From Trichoplax adhaerens (lineage: Eukaryota > Placozoa > Uniplacotomia > Trichoplacea > Trichoplacidae): DNA of 64,000 nt. The notes under the pieces were generated by a model. The model was not told the origin of the DNA and ran no database searches. It saw only the letters and a list, made by a program, of their open reading frames with translations. The DNA is taken from positions 5,173,950 through 5,237,949 of the forward strand of contig NW_002060943.1 in NCBI RefSeq assembly GCF_000150275.1, given 5' to 3'. Shown piece after piece: positions 36,125 to 46,672 of the stretch (positions within the stretch are counted from its first letter, which is position 1; each line of letters begins with the position of its first letter). Position numbers and translations under genes: made by a program.

Positions 36125-38500
36125 CAGGTGTTGCACAAATTCGAATTTCTACAGGTAGTTATGAATACTTTTATAATATTAGGGGCTAAAAGTCCTGACA
36201 GACAAATTTCTTTCCAACCTAGGCCGCATTCTCTATAGTCGATATCGTCGAGTTTGTGTCTGAAGCGATTTATTACTCTGCTCGGATATTGTACGGTGTG
36301 AGCCAGTTCTCTTTAGAGTGCTATTAGGCAAAATAATTTGTAGTAAAGTTGTAAAATTTGCCTTAAATTCTATACATACAGATAGATGAAGTTATTCAGC
36401 TTTATATTCGTATAATTCTTATTACATTTTGATTCACACTCGTGATTTTAGGATACCTTAAAGTACTCTGATTCGAACTGGTTCACATTGTACAGATTTG
36501 AATTTGTATAGGTAGTTATTGTTATGTATGTAAGAATACAGTGACTTGTTGTACTGCACCTAACGTGTTAGCATAAGATAAGGTAATGAATTACTAAGAT
36601 AAGGGTATAATACGCCATTACAGCTATACTATTTAAATGCAGTAAATCCTAAATAAAAGGACTTTTTCAGTAAGCTTACTAGTAGGAGTGTATCAAAGTT
36701 CCTCGTGTTAACGTTAACGACTAAGAGTGGAAACACAACGGTTATGAATACTTTTGATAATATAAGTATTAGGGGTTAAAAATTTCGCTGTCAAATTTCT
36801 TGTACTTGCTTCGGAATACTTTGAAACCTCGATTGCATTCTTAATTATAAATACTTTGATAATACGAGTATTAGGGGTTAAAATTCCACTGCCAAATTTC
36901 TTCTACTTGCTTTGGAATATTTTGAAACCTCGATTGCATTCCTAGTTATAAATACTTTAATAATACGAGTATTAATATTGTACAAATTTGAATTTCCACA
37001 TGCTCTTAGTCTGCTGTACTCGTTAACCAAGCTCTTTCCATATCCTCCTTCAATAAAGGATACAAATAAAAGACATTATCATCACTAAATCTTGTGCATC
37101 CTTTATGTGCCTACCACTTGACAACATTACAGTGTAGTTACTAATATTGTAAAGATTAGGGTTCAAATTCACGGCTGAGTGCGCTAAATATCTTCTAGGG
37201 TATCTGCTACTAGCTAGAAAGTTTTTACTGCATTCTCGACAGCCAAGACTATATTGCACAGATTTTGAATTTCTACAGGAAGTTATAAATAAATACTTTT
37301 GTAATGTTAGGGGCTACAACTCCCGGCAGCCAAATTTCTGCTACTTGCTTTGAAACCTTGTCTGCACTTCTCTACAGTCTACTGTCGAGTCTGAGTATGA
37401 AGTAATTTCATTGCACTACTCGAATATAAGCTATAGTACAGATTCCAATTTCTACAGGGAGTTATAAATACTTTTTTAATGTTAGGGGCTAAAACTCTCA
37501 GCTGCCAAATTTCTTCTACTTACTTTGAAACCTTGTCTGCACTTCTCTACAGTCTACCGTCGAGTCTGAGTATGAAGTGATTGATTTACTGTACTACTCG
37601 AATATAAGCTATAGCATAAATTTGAATTTCTTCGGGTAGTTATAAATACTTTTGTAATGTTAGGAGCTACAACTCTCGGCTACCAAATTTCTTCTACTTG
37701 CTTTGAAATCTTGACTCCACTTCTCTACAGTCTACCGTCGAGTTTGAGTATGAAGTGATTTCATTGCACTACTCGAATATAAGTTATAGCACAGATTCCA
37801 ATTTCTACCGGGAGTTATAAATACTTTTGTAATGTTAGGAGCTACAACTCTCGACTGCTAAATTTCTTCTACTTGCTTTGAAATCTTGAGCACTTCTCTA
37901 CAGTCTACCGTGGAGTTTGAGTATGGAGTGATTTCATTGCACTACTCGAATATAAGTTATAGCACAGATTCCAATTTCTACCGGGAGTTATAAATACTTT
38001 TGTAATGTTAGGGGCTAAAAACTCTCGACTGCTGAATTTCTTCTACTTGCTTTGAAATCTTGACTCCACTTCTCTACAACCTATCGTCGGGTTTGAGTAT
38101 GGAGTGATTTCATTGCACTACTCGAATATAAGCTATAGCATAGATTCCAATTTCTACAGGTAGTTATAGTTATAAACTTCTGTAACGTTGTTAGGGGCTA
38201 AAATTCTCGACTGCTGAATTTCTTCTACTTGCTTTGAAATCTTGACTCCACTTCTTTCCAGTCTACCGTCGAGTCTGAGTATGGAGTGTTTCATTGTACT
38301 TCTCGAATATAGCACAGATTCGAATTTCTACGGGTAGTTATAAATACTTTTGTAATATTAGGGGCTATAACTTCCGGCTACCAGATTACTTTTGCTTGCT
38401 TTGATTCTCTATAGTCAATATTGCACAGATCTGAATTTCTACAGGTGCAGTTACTATAAAACTATAAAATATTCGGGATTAAAACTGGCGGCTAAATTTT
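36125..38500 (+). repeat. Tandem satellite array, unit ~175 bases, ~7 clear plus several diverged copies
   Basis: The unit reads roughly GCACAGATTCCAATTTCTAC, GGGAGTTATAAATACTTTTG, TAATGTTAGGGGCTAAAACT, CTCGGCTGCCAAATTTCTTC, TACTTGCTTTGAAATCTTGA, CTCTACAGTCTACCGTCGAG, TTTGAGTATGAAGTGATTTC and ATTGCACTACTCGAATATAA. The GTTATAAATAC landmark falls at about 37281, 37461, 37639, 37814, 37987, 38166 and 38336 (period 170-180). Degenerate copies occur at about 36160, 36740, 36845 and 36945, partly with a shortened period near 100. Central copies are most alike and edges most diverged, as in unequal-crossover arrays. There is no coding potential. Confidence 0.93.
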
Positions 38501-41155
38501 TATTTCACTTGCTTTGAAGCCTTTATTATTACGCAATTTTCAACAGTTAGTACTATAAAGTTTGTATAAGAAGAAGGCATTGAATACACATACAAGTGAT
38601 GGTTTTTTATACACTTTCAGTTCTCCAACGAGAAGCTAAAACTCTCCAATTTGGAAAACGCTCGGCTATGTGCGCCATTTTCGTCTAGCGCTTTGCTAGG
38701 CGTCATTTTACCCAACTCTATATTGTTGGTAGTACCAGTACTGAAGAGCTAGATCTGGCTATATGCTATACACCACGATACAACGATCGGTAAGCAAGCT
38801 ATACAGTACTGTATCGACTGTGTGGTAGTATCAGTATGGTAGGTATCCTACTATACCAAGCTGTCGTGAGCCGAGGTCAGAGGAAAATTCCTGTATGATA
38901 ATACATTTGTAGGTTGTTATTTTCTCTATAGTTTACTATACAAACCAGTCAAGCGTGTCAGTATCAAGATAGTATTGCAATTTCGTTATGCCTGGCTAAG
39001 CTAACTTGAGCTGTAGGTTAGTTTACTTTGCAATTTGATGATTTCTAACGCTAGATTCCGCTTTATATCGTTGAAACTTTGCTATTAGTTCATTTAATTA
39101 GAGTAGAAAGTGACTATATTATTCAATGGTTGTTTCCTGTGTTTAAACTACGTGTAAAATTGAGTTTTTTGTTGGCGTATCGATTGGTCGGCACTCAAGG
39201 GAAAAGCCATGACAGGATTATTTTAAGAAGAATCAATCCATCGGACTGGTAGACAAATTGGATTGGATTGGATTGCTATGAAATGTCTCTTCACTACTTG
39301 ACGAATTGGAGTGGATATAACGCTGGAGTTATCAAAGTATAGAGACAATTTAAGCAATAGCAATAGTCGGCAGAAGTACTGGCTATTTCATTACTGTCAA
39401 GCATAAAATCAAGGTTATGTCAGATTTTGGCCACTGCACGATCAACATGTCGCAATATAGTAAAAGTAGAAATATCAGTCAGTGTGTTATTGCAAGACGA
39501 AACGGTTTATTCAATCAACATGACCGCCATGCAATGGATCAATATGCGGAAGATTACGCTGCTCAATTCACTACTCATAAGGTAACGCTATGGATAACGA
39601 CGATGCTTAATACTACTCTAGCTCAGCTTGAAGTGACGTCAGTTTTCTTCCCTGCTGATGTTGATGTTTCATAATTTTCCTACAAAAAGGCAATCGCTTT
39701 CGATAGTGAAATGGCATTGATTCGTGTCATTTAGTGCAAAGGAATTCATGCAATTGAATATCGAGTCCATTTGACAATAAGCTACACAGTATTTTTCATT
39801 ACAACAGCTAATTCTTGTCCAAACGTATGCATCTATTGAATGAAGTGGTATGATCAACGTACTATAGCACGCAAGGATTAGCCATTTAACGACGATATGT
39901 TGTTAATATCGAGCACATCGGACAATATGTTACATGCACAGTATTTTTCATTACAACGGCCATGTACTTACGATCTAGTATGGTACTGACTTGAAGTGAT
40001 GATTGCATCTCACAGTCGAAACATTTTTGTTGGATAATTGGTAATAGTATGTAAATATGGACGTATAGAGCTATAGATTTACAATTCTTTCGTACAATAG
40101 AACTTTTAAAAACTCTCCCTGTCGAGCGTTGATTCCTATTTCATGATTGAAATGAGCTACGGCAGACTGCAGTGATGGAGGCGTATGTACAATTGTACAT
40201 TGTAGATTTGCCAACTGTAAATTCAGCTTGCACACTAAAATTTCCTGCTTTAACATACTCTATACAATAGTCGCTAGCAAATTGCTGTAATATAGGATTT
40301 TTTATTCCATTGCTGTTTACATTGCCAATGAAATTAGATGCGTCTAAATGCTTTGATAATTAATTTACAATTTATGCCTAAATACAGTATCTAGGATAAT
40401 CAAGCTCTTACTCCATGAAGTTTTAATACGATTCTGCTAAATAATTCATTCTATAGCTCACTACTGAGGTATACTTTCGAATCATTGTCACCATACCGAA
40501 AATATAGACGCGCAGGGAGTTAATCTATTTTGCAGCTATACCATATACGAGTAATCGTATTGCATTAATATGTGGATCAATCATACTTTGCATAAATACC
40601 TTAAATTATTACAAAATGATAGATTACAGGCATTGACACTATAATTACAGTATATTGAGTCGAAATGACGATAAATAGGAAATGTGATAAGGAGATCTTT
40701 GTTAGTAAGCTTGGAATGGAACCTCTGTAAAAGGTCTAGAGTGCCTTCGTAATGATATATTTGACAAGTATGAAAAATACTACACTTGCGCCCTTGATAT
40801 AAAACTAGACCTGAAAACTTCCAACAGTTTATTGCTTGCTTTAATCATAACGATGTAAAACTAATAATAGTACGTCTAATGCGTTGATAACAATATTTGT
40901 TGAGGTATTTTAAACACGACAGTCTTCCTTAGAAGCCTATCGATTTATTACCTTCTTTATGTTGAATAAATTATGATACTATTGACAGTTTTTGATGTAG
41001 TGCTTCATATTTTATACGTTCCATATATTGGTTTAGGTAGCAAAATCTTTCATCTTGTATGAATGTTATCTACGTGTATCTAAACATTTGACTATCGTTT
41101 CGTTATTAATTAATTATGTATAATGATTGAACTATTGATCATTGGATTAATTTAG
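38501..41155. other. Intergenic or upstream region of AMBRA1; no firm gene
   Basis: It holds an (ATTGG)n-like tract at about 39250-39266 and a diverged direct repeat (39763-39812 versus 39906-39962, sharing CACAGTATTTTTCATTACAA). A minus ORF at 40071-40256 and a plus ORF at 39417-39674 are the only stretches with protein-like composition. The missing first coding exon of AMBRA1 is expected here. Confidence 0.4.
39417..39581 (+). CDS. Candidate 5' exon (possibly AMBRA1), unproven
   Basis: Begins with ATG, reads 55 codons and reaches CATAAG followed by a GTAACG donor-like site. The product has a basic segment (IARRNG) followed by QHDRHAMDQYAEDYAAQF. It lies 1.6 kb upstream of the first firm AMBRA1 exon in the same orientation, and in human the protein also begins with a basic segment before the WD domain. 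Similarity is too weak to assign, and it could be a chance ORF. Confidence 0.2.
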
Positions 41156-44025
41156 AGCTGTGATCTTCCTGATACCTTGCGCACTACTTTCGTCATAGCA
41201 TTCAGCTGCAACAAGTAAGTAAGAACAAATATTTTGAAATAAGCAATCTTAACTATTATTTGAAATTGCCCTATATTACATAAGTAATTAACTCAGTCTA
41301 AAATGATGGTACTATACTGCTAAATATTGCTCTATATAGAGTAGAGCTAGTATCAATGATTTATGATTGATTGCAAAGTTATCACAGAAAAATGTCGTAA
41401 GTTGTATAGCGAATTTAAAGAACAAAACTTAGCGACTTTATAATTGTACAATAATTTAATTTGAACTTAGCCAGTGGATAGCATCAGCTCATGGAGACCA
41501 TACAATAAGGATATGCGATATTCATACCGGCCAGTGCTTTCAAACGCTTTCAGGTCATCCTAGAACACCATGGACCCTGGCCTGGCATCCTAAAATGAAA
41601 CACGTTTTGGCATCTGGTTGCTTAGGTGGTCAAATTCGTGTGTGGAATTTACAGGTGGGGTATAAGCAATGATTGACTAATCATTTATTAATAGTCAAGG
41701 CAGTTGTTATTTCAGCTATATCCATTAAGTATGTATATATATACAATATTTAACTTAGTTTGGTATTATGCTAAAATAATATCAGTGGCAGTATTTGGTC
41801 TTATCCTAACTAATTTGCGTCGAGATACAATACGCGTATTTCTTGCAAATTGGACAATTCCAAATTTTTATATTCTCCGAATGCATATAAATCCCTTATT
41901 GTGTCATTAATTTATCATGTCTAAGTAATGCTTTATTTAATTTAATCCATGTTTAAACAATTAGGGTGGCAGCGAAACGTATTGTGTTGAGAATTCTGCC
42001 GTGATCAATTCGATTGCCTTCAGCCCTAAAGCAGCTTATACACTATTTATTACAACTGGCAATAAGCTGATGTTGTGGGATTGGCGAGAACCGGCTCCAT
42101 GCATTTCCGTAGGTACTGCAAATCCAATCGAAAAAATTAGGTAATTAGTTTTTGGTTAGATGCAGTTTAAAAAAGTGCATTGTAACATATATTGTGATGA
42201 TAAAATATCTTTATTATAATGAAATAGTTACCCAATGTTTGCATCTCGTGCTGATATTTTGCTTATTTACTTTCATTGATTAGCAGATTGTTCTGAATCC
42301 ATATCCTGTGATTTAAGCATCTGCCTCTTGTTTTTTATTTCAATAAAGGTTAATCAAGTTTCATCAAAGTGGAGATTTTTTATTATCAGCCATTACAAAT
42401 GTTCCTATGGGCGATTTGAAACAAAAATCGCAGGTTGATCAATATTGTCATAAGCATTATTTTAGCGCATTAAAGAATTTTCATAACATCAGTTTAATTT
42501 TTTTAACTCGCTACTTTTGCAATTATACGTATACTATATAGATTTCGAGCTATGAGCGTACTGGGCATCAGACAGCTGATATTTTACATGGGAATACTTC
42601 TACCTCGTATGACAATTCTGCAGAGCTTGGTAGGGTCAGGGAGGATAATTCGTTTCCATCCCAGACAGTCGGTCAAGGAAGTGAACGTTACTTACGTATA
42701 CTTAACGACCGTGCTGATGGGGATAACTCAGAGGAAATAATTGTGTCTGCGGTTACGATATCTACAGCTTCAACCGAGACACCTAGGACTGTACCGGATA
42801 CACCTACTGTATCATCAGACTTAGGTGGTGCAGGACAAAGAGAGGAAGGAGCTATCAGAGAAGTCGATTCCAGTGTAACACATATGGTTAATGCTGGAGG
42901 TAACGTCTTCCACTTTAGCGTAGGTGCATCGAATGGACCAGTTGATCAAGTGCCCATTATAACGGCTAGAATTAAGCTCAAAAAGGTAACCAGTAGACTA
43001 CAATGGTGGGATATTAGTTCTGGATGTTTACCAGACTTGAAAGCAGGTATTTCAATGAAATATTATTTTGTAAATTTCAACGACTATAATCATTTAAATT
43101 GGATCGTTTATGATTTTACTTTAGCGGAAAGATGTATAATCCTTCGTAATGCAATAATTCATAACGATATGAGCTGTTCAATTACCAAAGATAGTAGTCT
43201 TTTGGCAGCGTTCATTCAGGAAAGAAGTAATTCCCGTCAGGACATCTCCTTAATATTGATCTCAGTACATTCATCATCTATGGGACAATGCTTGTTTAAG
43301 CAATCATTAGGTAATTGTCTCAGTGATCGATAATACAATACTAAATACGCTAACTTCGTATTTGTTGATATCTAATAGTAACATAATGTCTATTAATTTT
43401 GTTAATTGTGTATAGGTCCAAATATTATGTCTGTCAGTTTTTCACCGTTAGATCGTTATATTATCGCGGGATTTTCATGTTATCGACCTCAGCGACATAC
43501 CTTTAATGATTTGGTAAGTTGGACAGTAACTATTCCATAGAGTCTATTTCAATTATTATATTGATGGTTTATATGCGAATCCTTTATAAATTCTGCCCTA
43601 GCCTGCCGCATCTATCTACAGAATTTGCAGAAACGAGCGTAAAAGCTCTGATTCTCCTGACTCTATACCTCCATATGAGATAGGCTTGGAAGTTAGTATT
43701 GATATCGCTTGCAGTTATTGTTAAATTATAATAATATTACTGCTAGTACAAAGAAATAACACAGTTTTATAAAATATAGCTGTTAAAAATGTTGAATATC
43801 TATAGCTGATCTATAATACTGATTGTTTATCATTAATTTATAATTATTAGTAACAAATGTATGAATATACGTATTTTTATCTAGTTTGTTCGCGATATAG
43901 ATCACTATGCATACAGGAGTAGTATTGAGAATGTAAGCACTAATATTGCGTGCTGGCTTCCGGAAATTGGTTCTGGAGTGGTCTATGGTACCAATAGAGG
44001 GCATGTGATTATTTCTCATACATGA
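41156..44025 (+). CDS. AMBRA1: AMBRA1 orthologue (WD40 autophagy and CRL4 adaptor), compact form
   Basis: Exons 41156-41214, 41471-41654, 41965-42140, 42349-42433, 42542-43046, 43125-43310, 43416-43513 and 43885-44025, all in phase, give 477 residues plus an unresolved start. AMBRA1 is a WD40 substrate receptor of CUL4-DDB1 that regulates Beclin-1/ULK1 autophagy and cyclin D turnover. Visible: LPDTLRTTFVIAFS; SAHGDHTIRICDIHTGQC; SGHPRTPWTLAWHP; VLASGCLGGQIRVWNL; LMLWDWREP; KFHQSGDFLLSAI. A Ser/Thr-rich linker follows, then the C-terminal half-propeller VTSRLQWWDISSGCLPDL, IIHNDMSCSITKDSSLLAAF, MSVSFSPLDRYIIAGF, and the end ACWLPEIGSGVVYGTNRGHV. The split propeller (N- and C-terminal WD halves) is the AMBRA1 hallmark. 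Human is about 1300 residues; here the long disordered centre is about 100 residues and the tail after the second WD half is absent. The 78-base intron 43047-43124 is in frame without stops. Confidence 0.92.
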
Positions 44026-45230
44026 TGAATATTGTATCTATAGGTGCTACTATAAATAATGGTAGTTAAGATATGATGATATGAACATTATTTATTAGCG
44101 TATTGATACTGTAGATGCAAGTGTAGATGATAATGTGCCTCTTTGACGGCTTGTATGAGATAGCTTGAGAACGATGAGTCTTGAATAGCGTAAGCTATAT
44201 TTAACATTGTATTAATAAAACGTTGGTTGTATAGATGCGATGTACTGTATATACAACTTCTGTATATACTTTCTATGTGGACATGTCCATTGTACAGTAA
44301 AACTAGTATTTGTACGTGTTGTTCATAGCTTTTAAAAAAGTTGCCAGTGTATGAGTATTTTTTTTGCAATGACTACACACACGTCTAATCTGCCGTATTA
44401 GCATATCAATATGGATGCCATGGATTGATTGTAATTAATTATACAGTATATATCTATAAATTATTTATATTTTGCAATAGTATTGTCGAAGTTCATATTG
44501 ATAAATAGCTGACGTACAGTATAGTGGATTATACGTCGAAGATTTCTATTTACTGTCAATCAAGTTAATCTTGCCCCATGAAGATGGATTGTGTCGTATC
44601 TGTGTGTGTTTATATTGTATTCGTATAATTGTTATTGCTCAGAAATACAGTATGTATAAAATACATGTCATTGGTGTCGTTTTTTGAGGGTCATTAAGAT
44701 CCGTGAAATTTCCGTTTTTTATTGCGCAATGTAGTCTAAAAAATGGACTAGAATCCATAAAAGGGATTGCAAACTATTCTGATCTGTGAATATGAATGTA
44801 GGAATAATTCATGTTTGCTCTGCGGTAGTATCGTATGAATGTACTGTACTACTACAGTAGTTCTAAACTGGGTGATGTCATTGTTTTTCACTTTATCCAT
44901 TCCTGTCCTGCATGACGGACTTGCAGATCTTCAGAGATCTACGTATGTACAAGTCTATGCCTACAGTACATGCATGTGAAGTTGGCGTCTCTGGAAATTT
45001 CCATCAATATACATGTATAAACAAACAACAACTTGTCTATTTTAAACTGTTCGGTACTCGTTTCAGTATGTTTACATGCAGTACTACATGTCTTTTTTCC
45101 TGTCATTGACCATATTTATCCTGGATCTACACTCTACGCATCGATTGCTTTCACATAGTCCGAGGATTTGATTTTTAGAATGCAATGCAGCAGCAGCTGA
45201 CGACGAGTGACCAGTCACTGACGACCCTGA
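44026..45230. other. Intergenic, no supported gene
   Basis: AT-rich DNA after AMBRA1. A 93-codon minus ORF (44088-44369) lacks recognisable domains. Scattered ACTGTA motifs increase toward the repeat block. Confidence 0.4.
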
Positions 45231-45420
45231 TAGTACGACAGTACAATCGGATTATATGGAGCACTATGCTGCAGCCGCTTGCTGTACAGTACAAATCACT
45301 CTGGGAGGACTGCATTCCGCTATACTGTACTGTACAGTACAGTGTACAGTACCGCAAAGTACAGTATTTTGTTAGGAGTACTGTAGGCCTACAGTACTGT
45401 GTACTGCAGGCCTTTGGCTT
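45231..45420. repeat. Dense TACTGTACAGTAC palindrome tract
   Basis: Overlapping copies of TACTGTAC, GTACAGTAC and CTACAGTACTGTG across about 190 bases, near-self-complementary along their length. ORFs on both strands here are readings of the palindrome. Confidence 0.8.
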
Positions 45421-45484
45421 GAGTACTGAAGCTAGATGAAGAGGTCGAACGAGCGGAGGGCACGTGGTCGCTTTGGAATACTGA

Positions 45485-46330
45485 CGCGTTCGCGCTTGCT
45501 ATTTTCGGCATGCCTGTTGACTAGTCAGTCAATGCTGTAGTAACACGAGTCAAGATTCTCGCTTTGACAGTACTGTAGTCTACTGGAAAAAGAAATGGAC
45601 AGCACGGACACAGTGGTTAGTTATCTGTGCCAAATTTGATAGACCGATTCTTTTTGCAGTCAGAATGTACAGTACAGCGTACGCTTCCTATTTTCGGTAA
45701 GCCTGTTGACTAGTCAGTCAGTGCTGTAGTAACACGAGTCAAGATTCTCGCTTTGACAGTACTGTACAGACTGTAGTCTACTGGAAAAGAAACGGAAAGG
45801 ACGGACGCAGTGATTCGTTCGCTGGGCCAAATTTGATAGACCGATTGTTTTTGCAGTCAGAATGTACAATATGGACTGTACAGTACAGTGTACAGTGTAC
45901 AGTGTACGCTTCCTATTTTCGGTATGCCTGTTGACTAGTCAGTGGGGTAGTAACACGAGTGCGTAGATCACTTGTAACCGGTTAAGTGCCCCATACGTAA
46001 ACACAAGTCAAGATTCTCGCTTTGATAGTACTGTAGTCTACTGGAAAAAGAAACAGACAGCACGGACACAGTGGTTAGTTTGCTGTGCCAAATTTGATAG
46101 ACCGATTCTTTTTGCAGTCAGAATGTGCAATATGGACTGTAAAGTACAGTGTACGCTTCCTATTTTCGCTATGCCTGTTCACACTAGTCAGTGCTGTAGT
46201 AACACGAGTCAAAATTCTCACTTTGACAGTACTGTAGTCTACTGGAAAAAGAAACGGACGAGACGGACACAGTGATTCGTTCGCTACCGATTCTTTTTGC
46301 AGTCAGAATGTACAATCTGAGCTGCACAGT
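45485..46330 (+). repeat. Four-copy ~190-245-base tandem repeat
   Basis: Copies start CGCTTCCTATTTTCGGTATG near 45490, 45682, 45907 and 46153. Each continues CCTGTTGACTAGTCAGTCAG, GCTGTAGTAACACGAGTCAA, GATTCTCGCTTTGACAGTAC, GTCTACTGGAAAAAGAAACG, ACACAGTGGTTAGTT, CCAAATTTGATAGACCGATT and TTTTTGCAGTCAGAATGTAC, then a variable palindromic spacer. The third copy has an extra 40-50 bases. GC is higher than the surrounding DNA. Confidence 0.92.
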
Positions 46331-46485
46331 GTCCTACAGTACAGTGTACTGTATTACACAGTGTACTGTACTGTAGTCCAGAACAAAAACTGTTGGCCCA
46401 TACTGTACAGTACAGTACTGTACAGTACAGCTACAGTATGGTGTCTTACAGTACTATGTACAGTGCTCTACAGTGTACTGTAGTC
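46331..46485. repeat. Palindrome tract closing the repeat block
   Basis: More CTACAGTACAGTGTACTGTA and TACTGTACAGTACAGTACTG runs, of the same type as 45231-45420. It ends about 190 bases before the AP2A start codon. Confidence 0.8.
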
Positions 46486-46672
46486 ATCCATCTTGCGCCA
46501 GCCTACGCCTGGTGGTTGCTGACTTTTCCGCCTGCGAGAGGTGCCATTACTAAATTGTGCAGGATCAACGTTAGTCCTCCACTGTTAATCTTTTCTTCAC
46601 TCTCAACTTGAGCAAACGATTCATTCTCTTCAACAAGATCGAGAAAAAGATTGATAATCTTCCTTTCTCAAA

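Noticed and set aside
36125-38500. Repeat array considered as a CRISPR-like array
   Set aside because: The units are ~175 bases, head to tail, diverge continuously and have no constant repeat with unique spacers. The genome is eukaryotic.
45175-45439. Overlapping ORFs on both strands in the palindrome tract
   Set aside because: Self-complementary TACTGTAC runs automatically give open frames on both strands. There is no splice context or domain.
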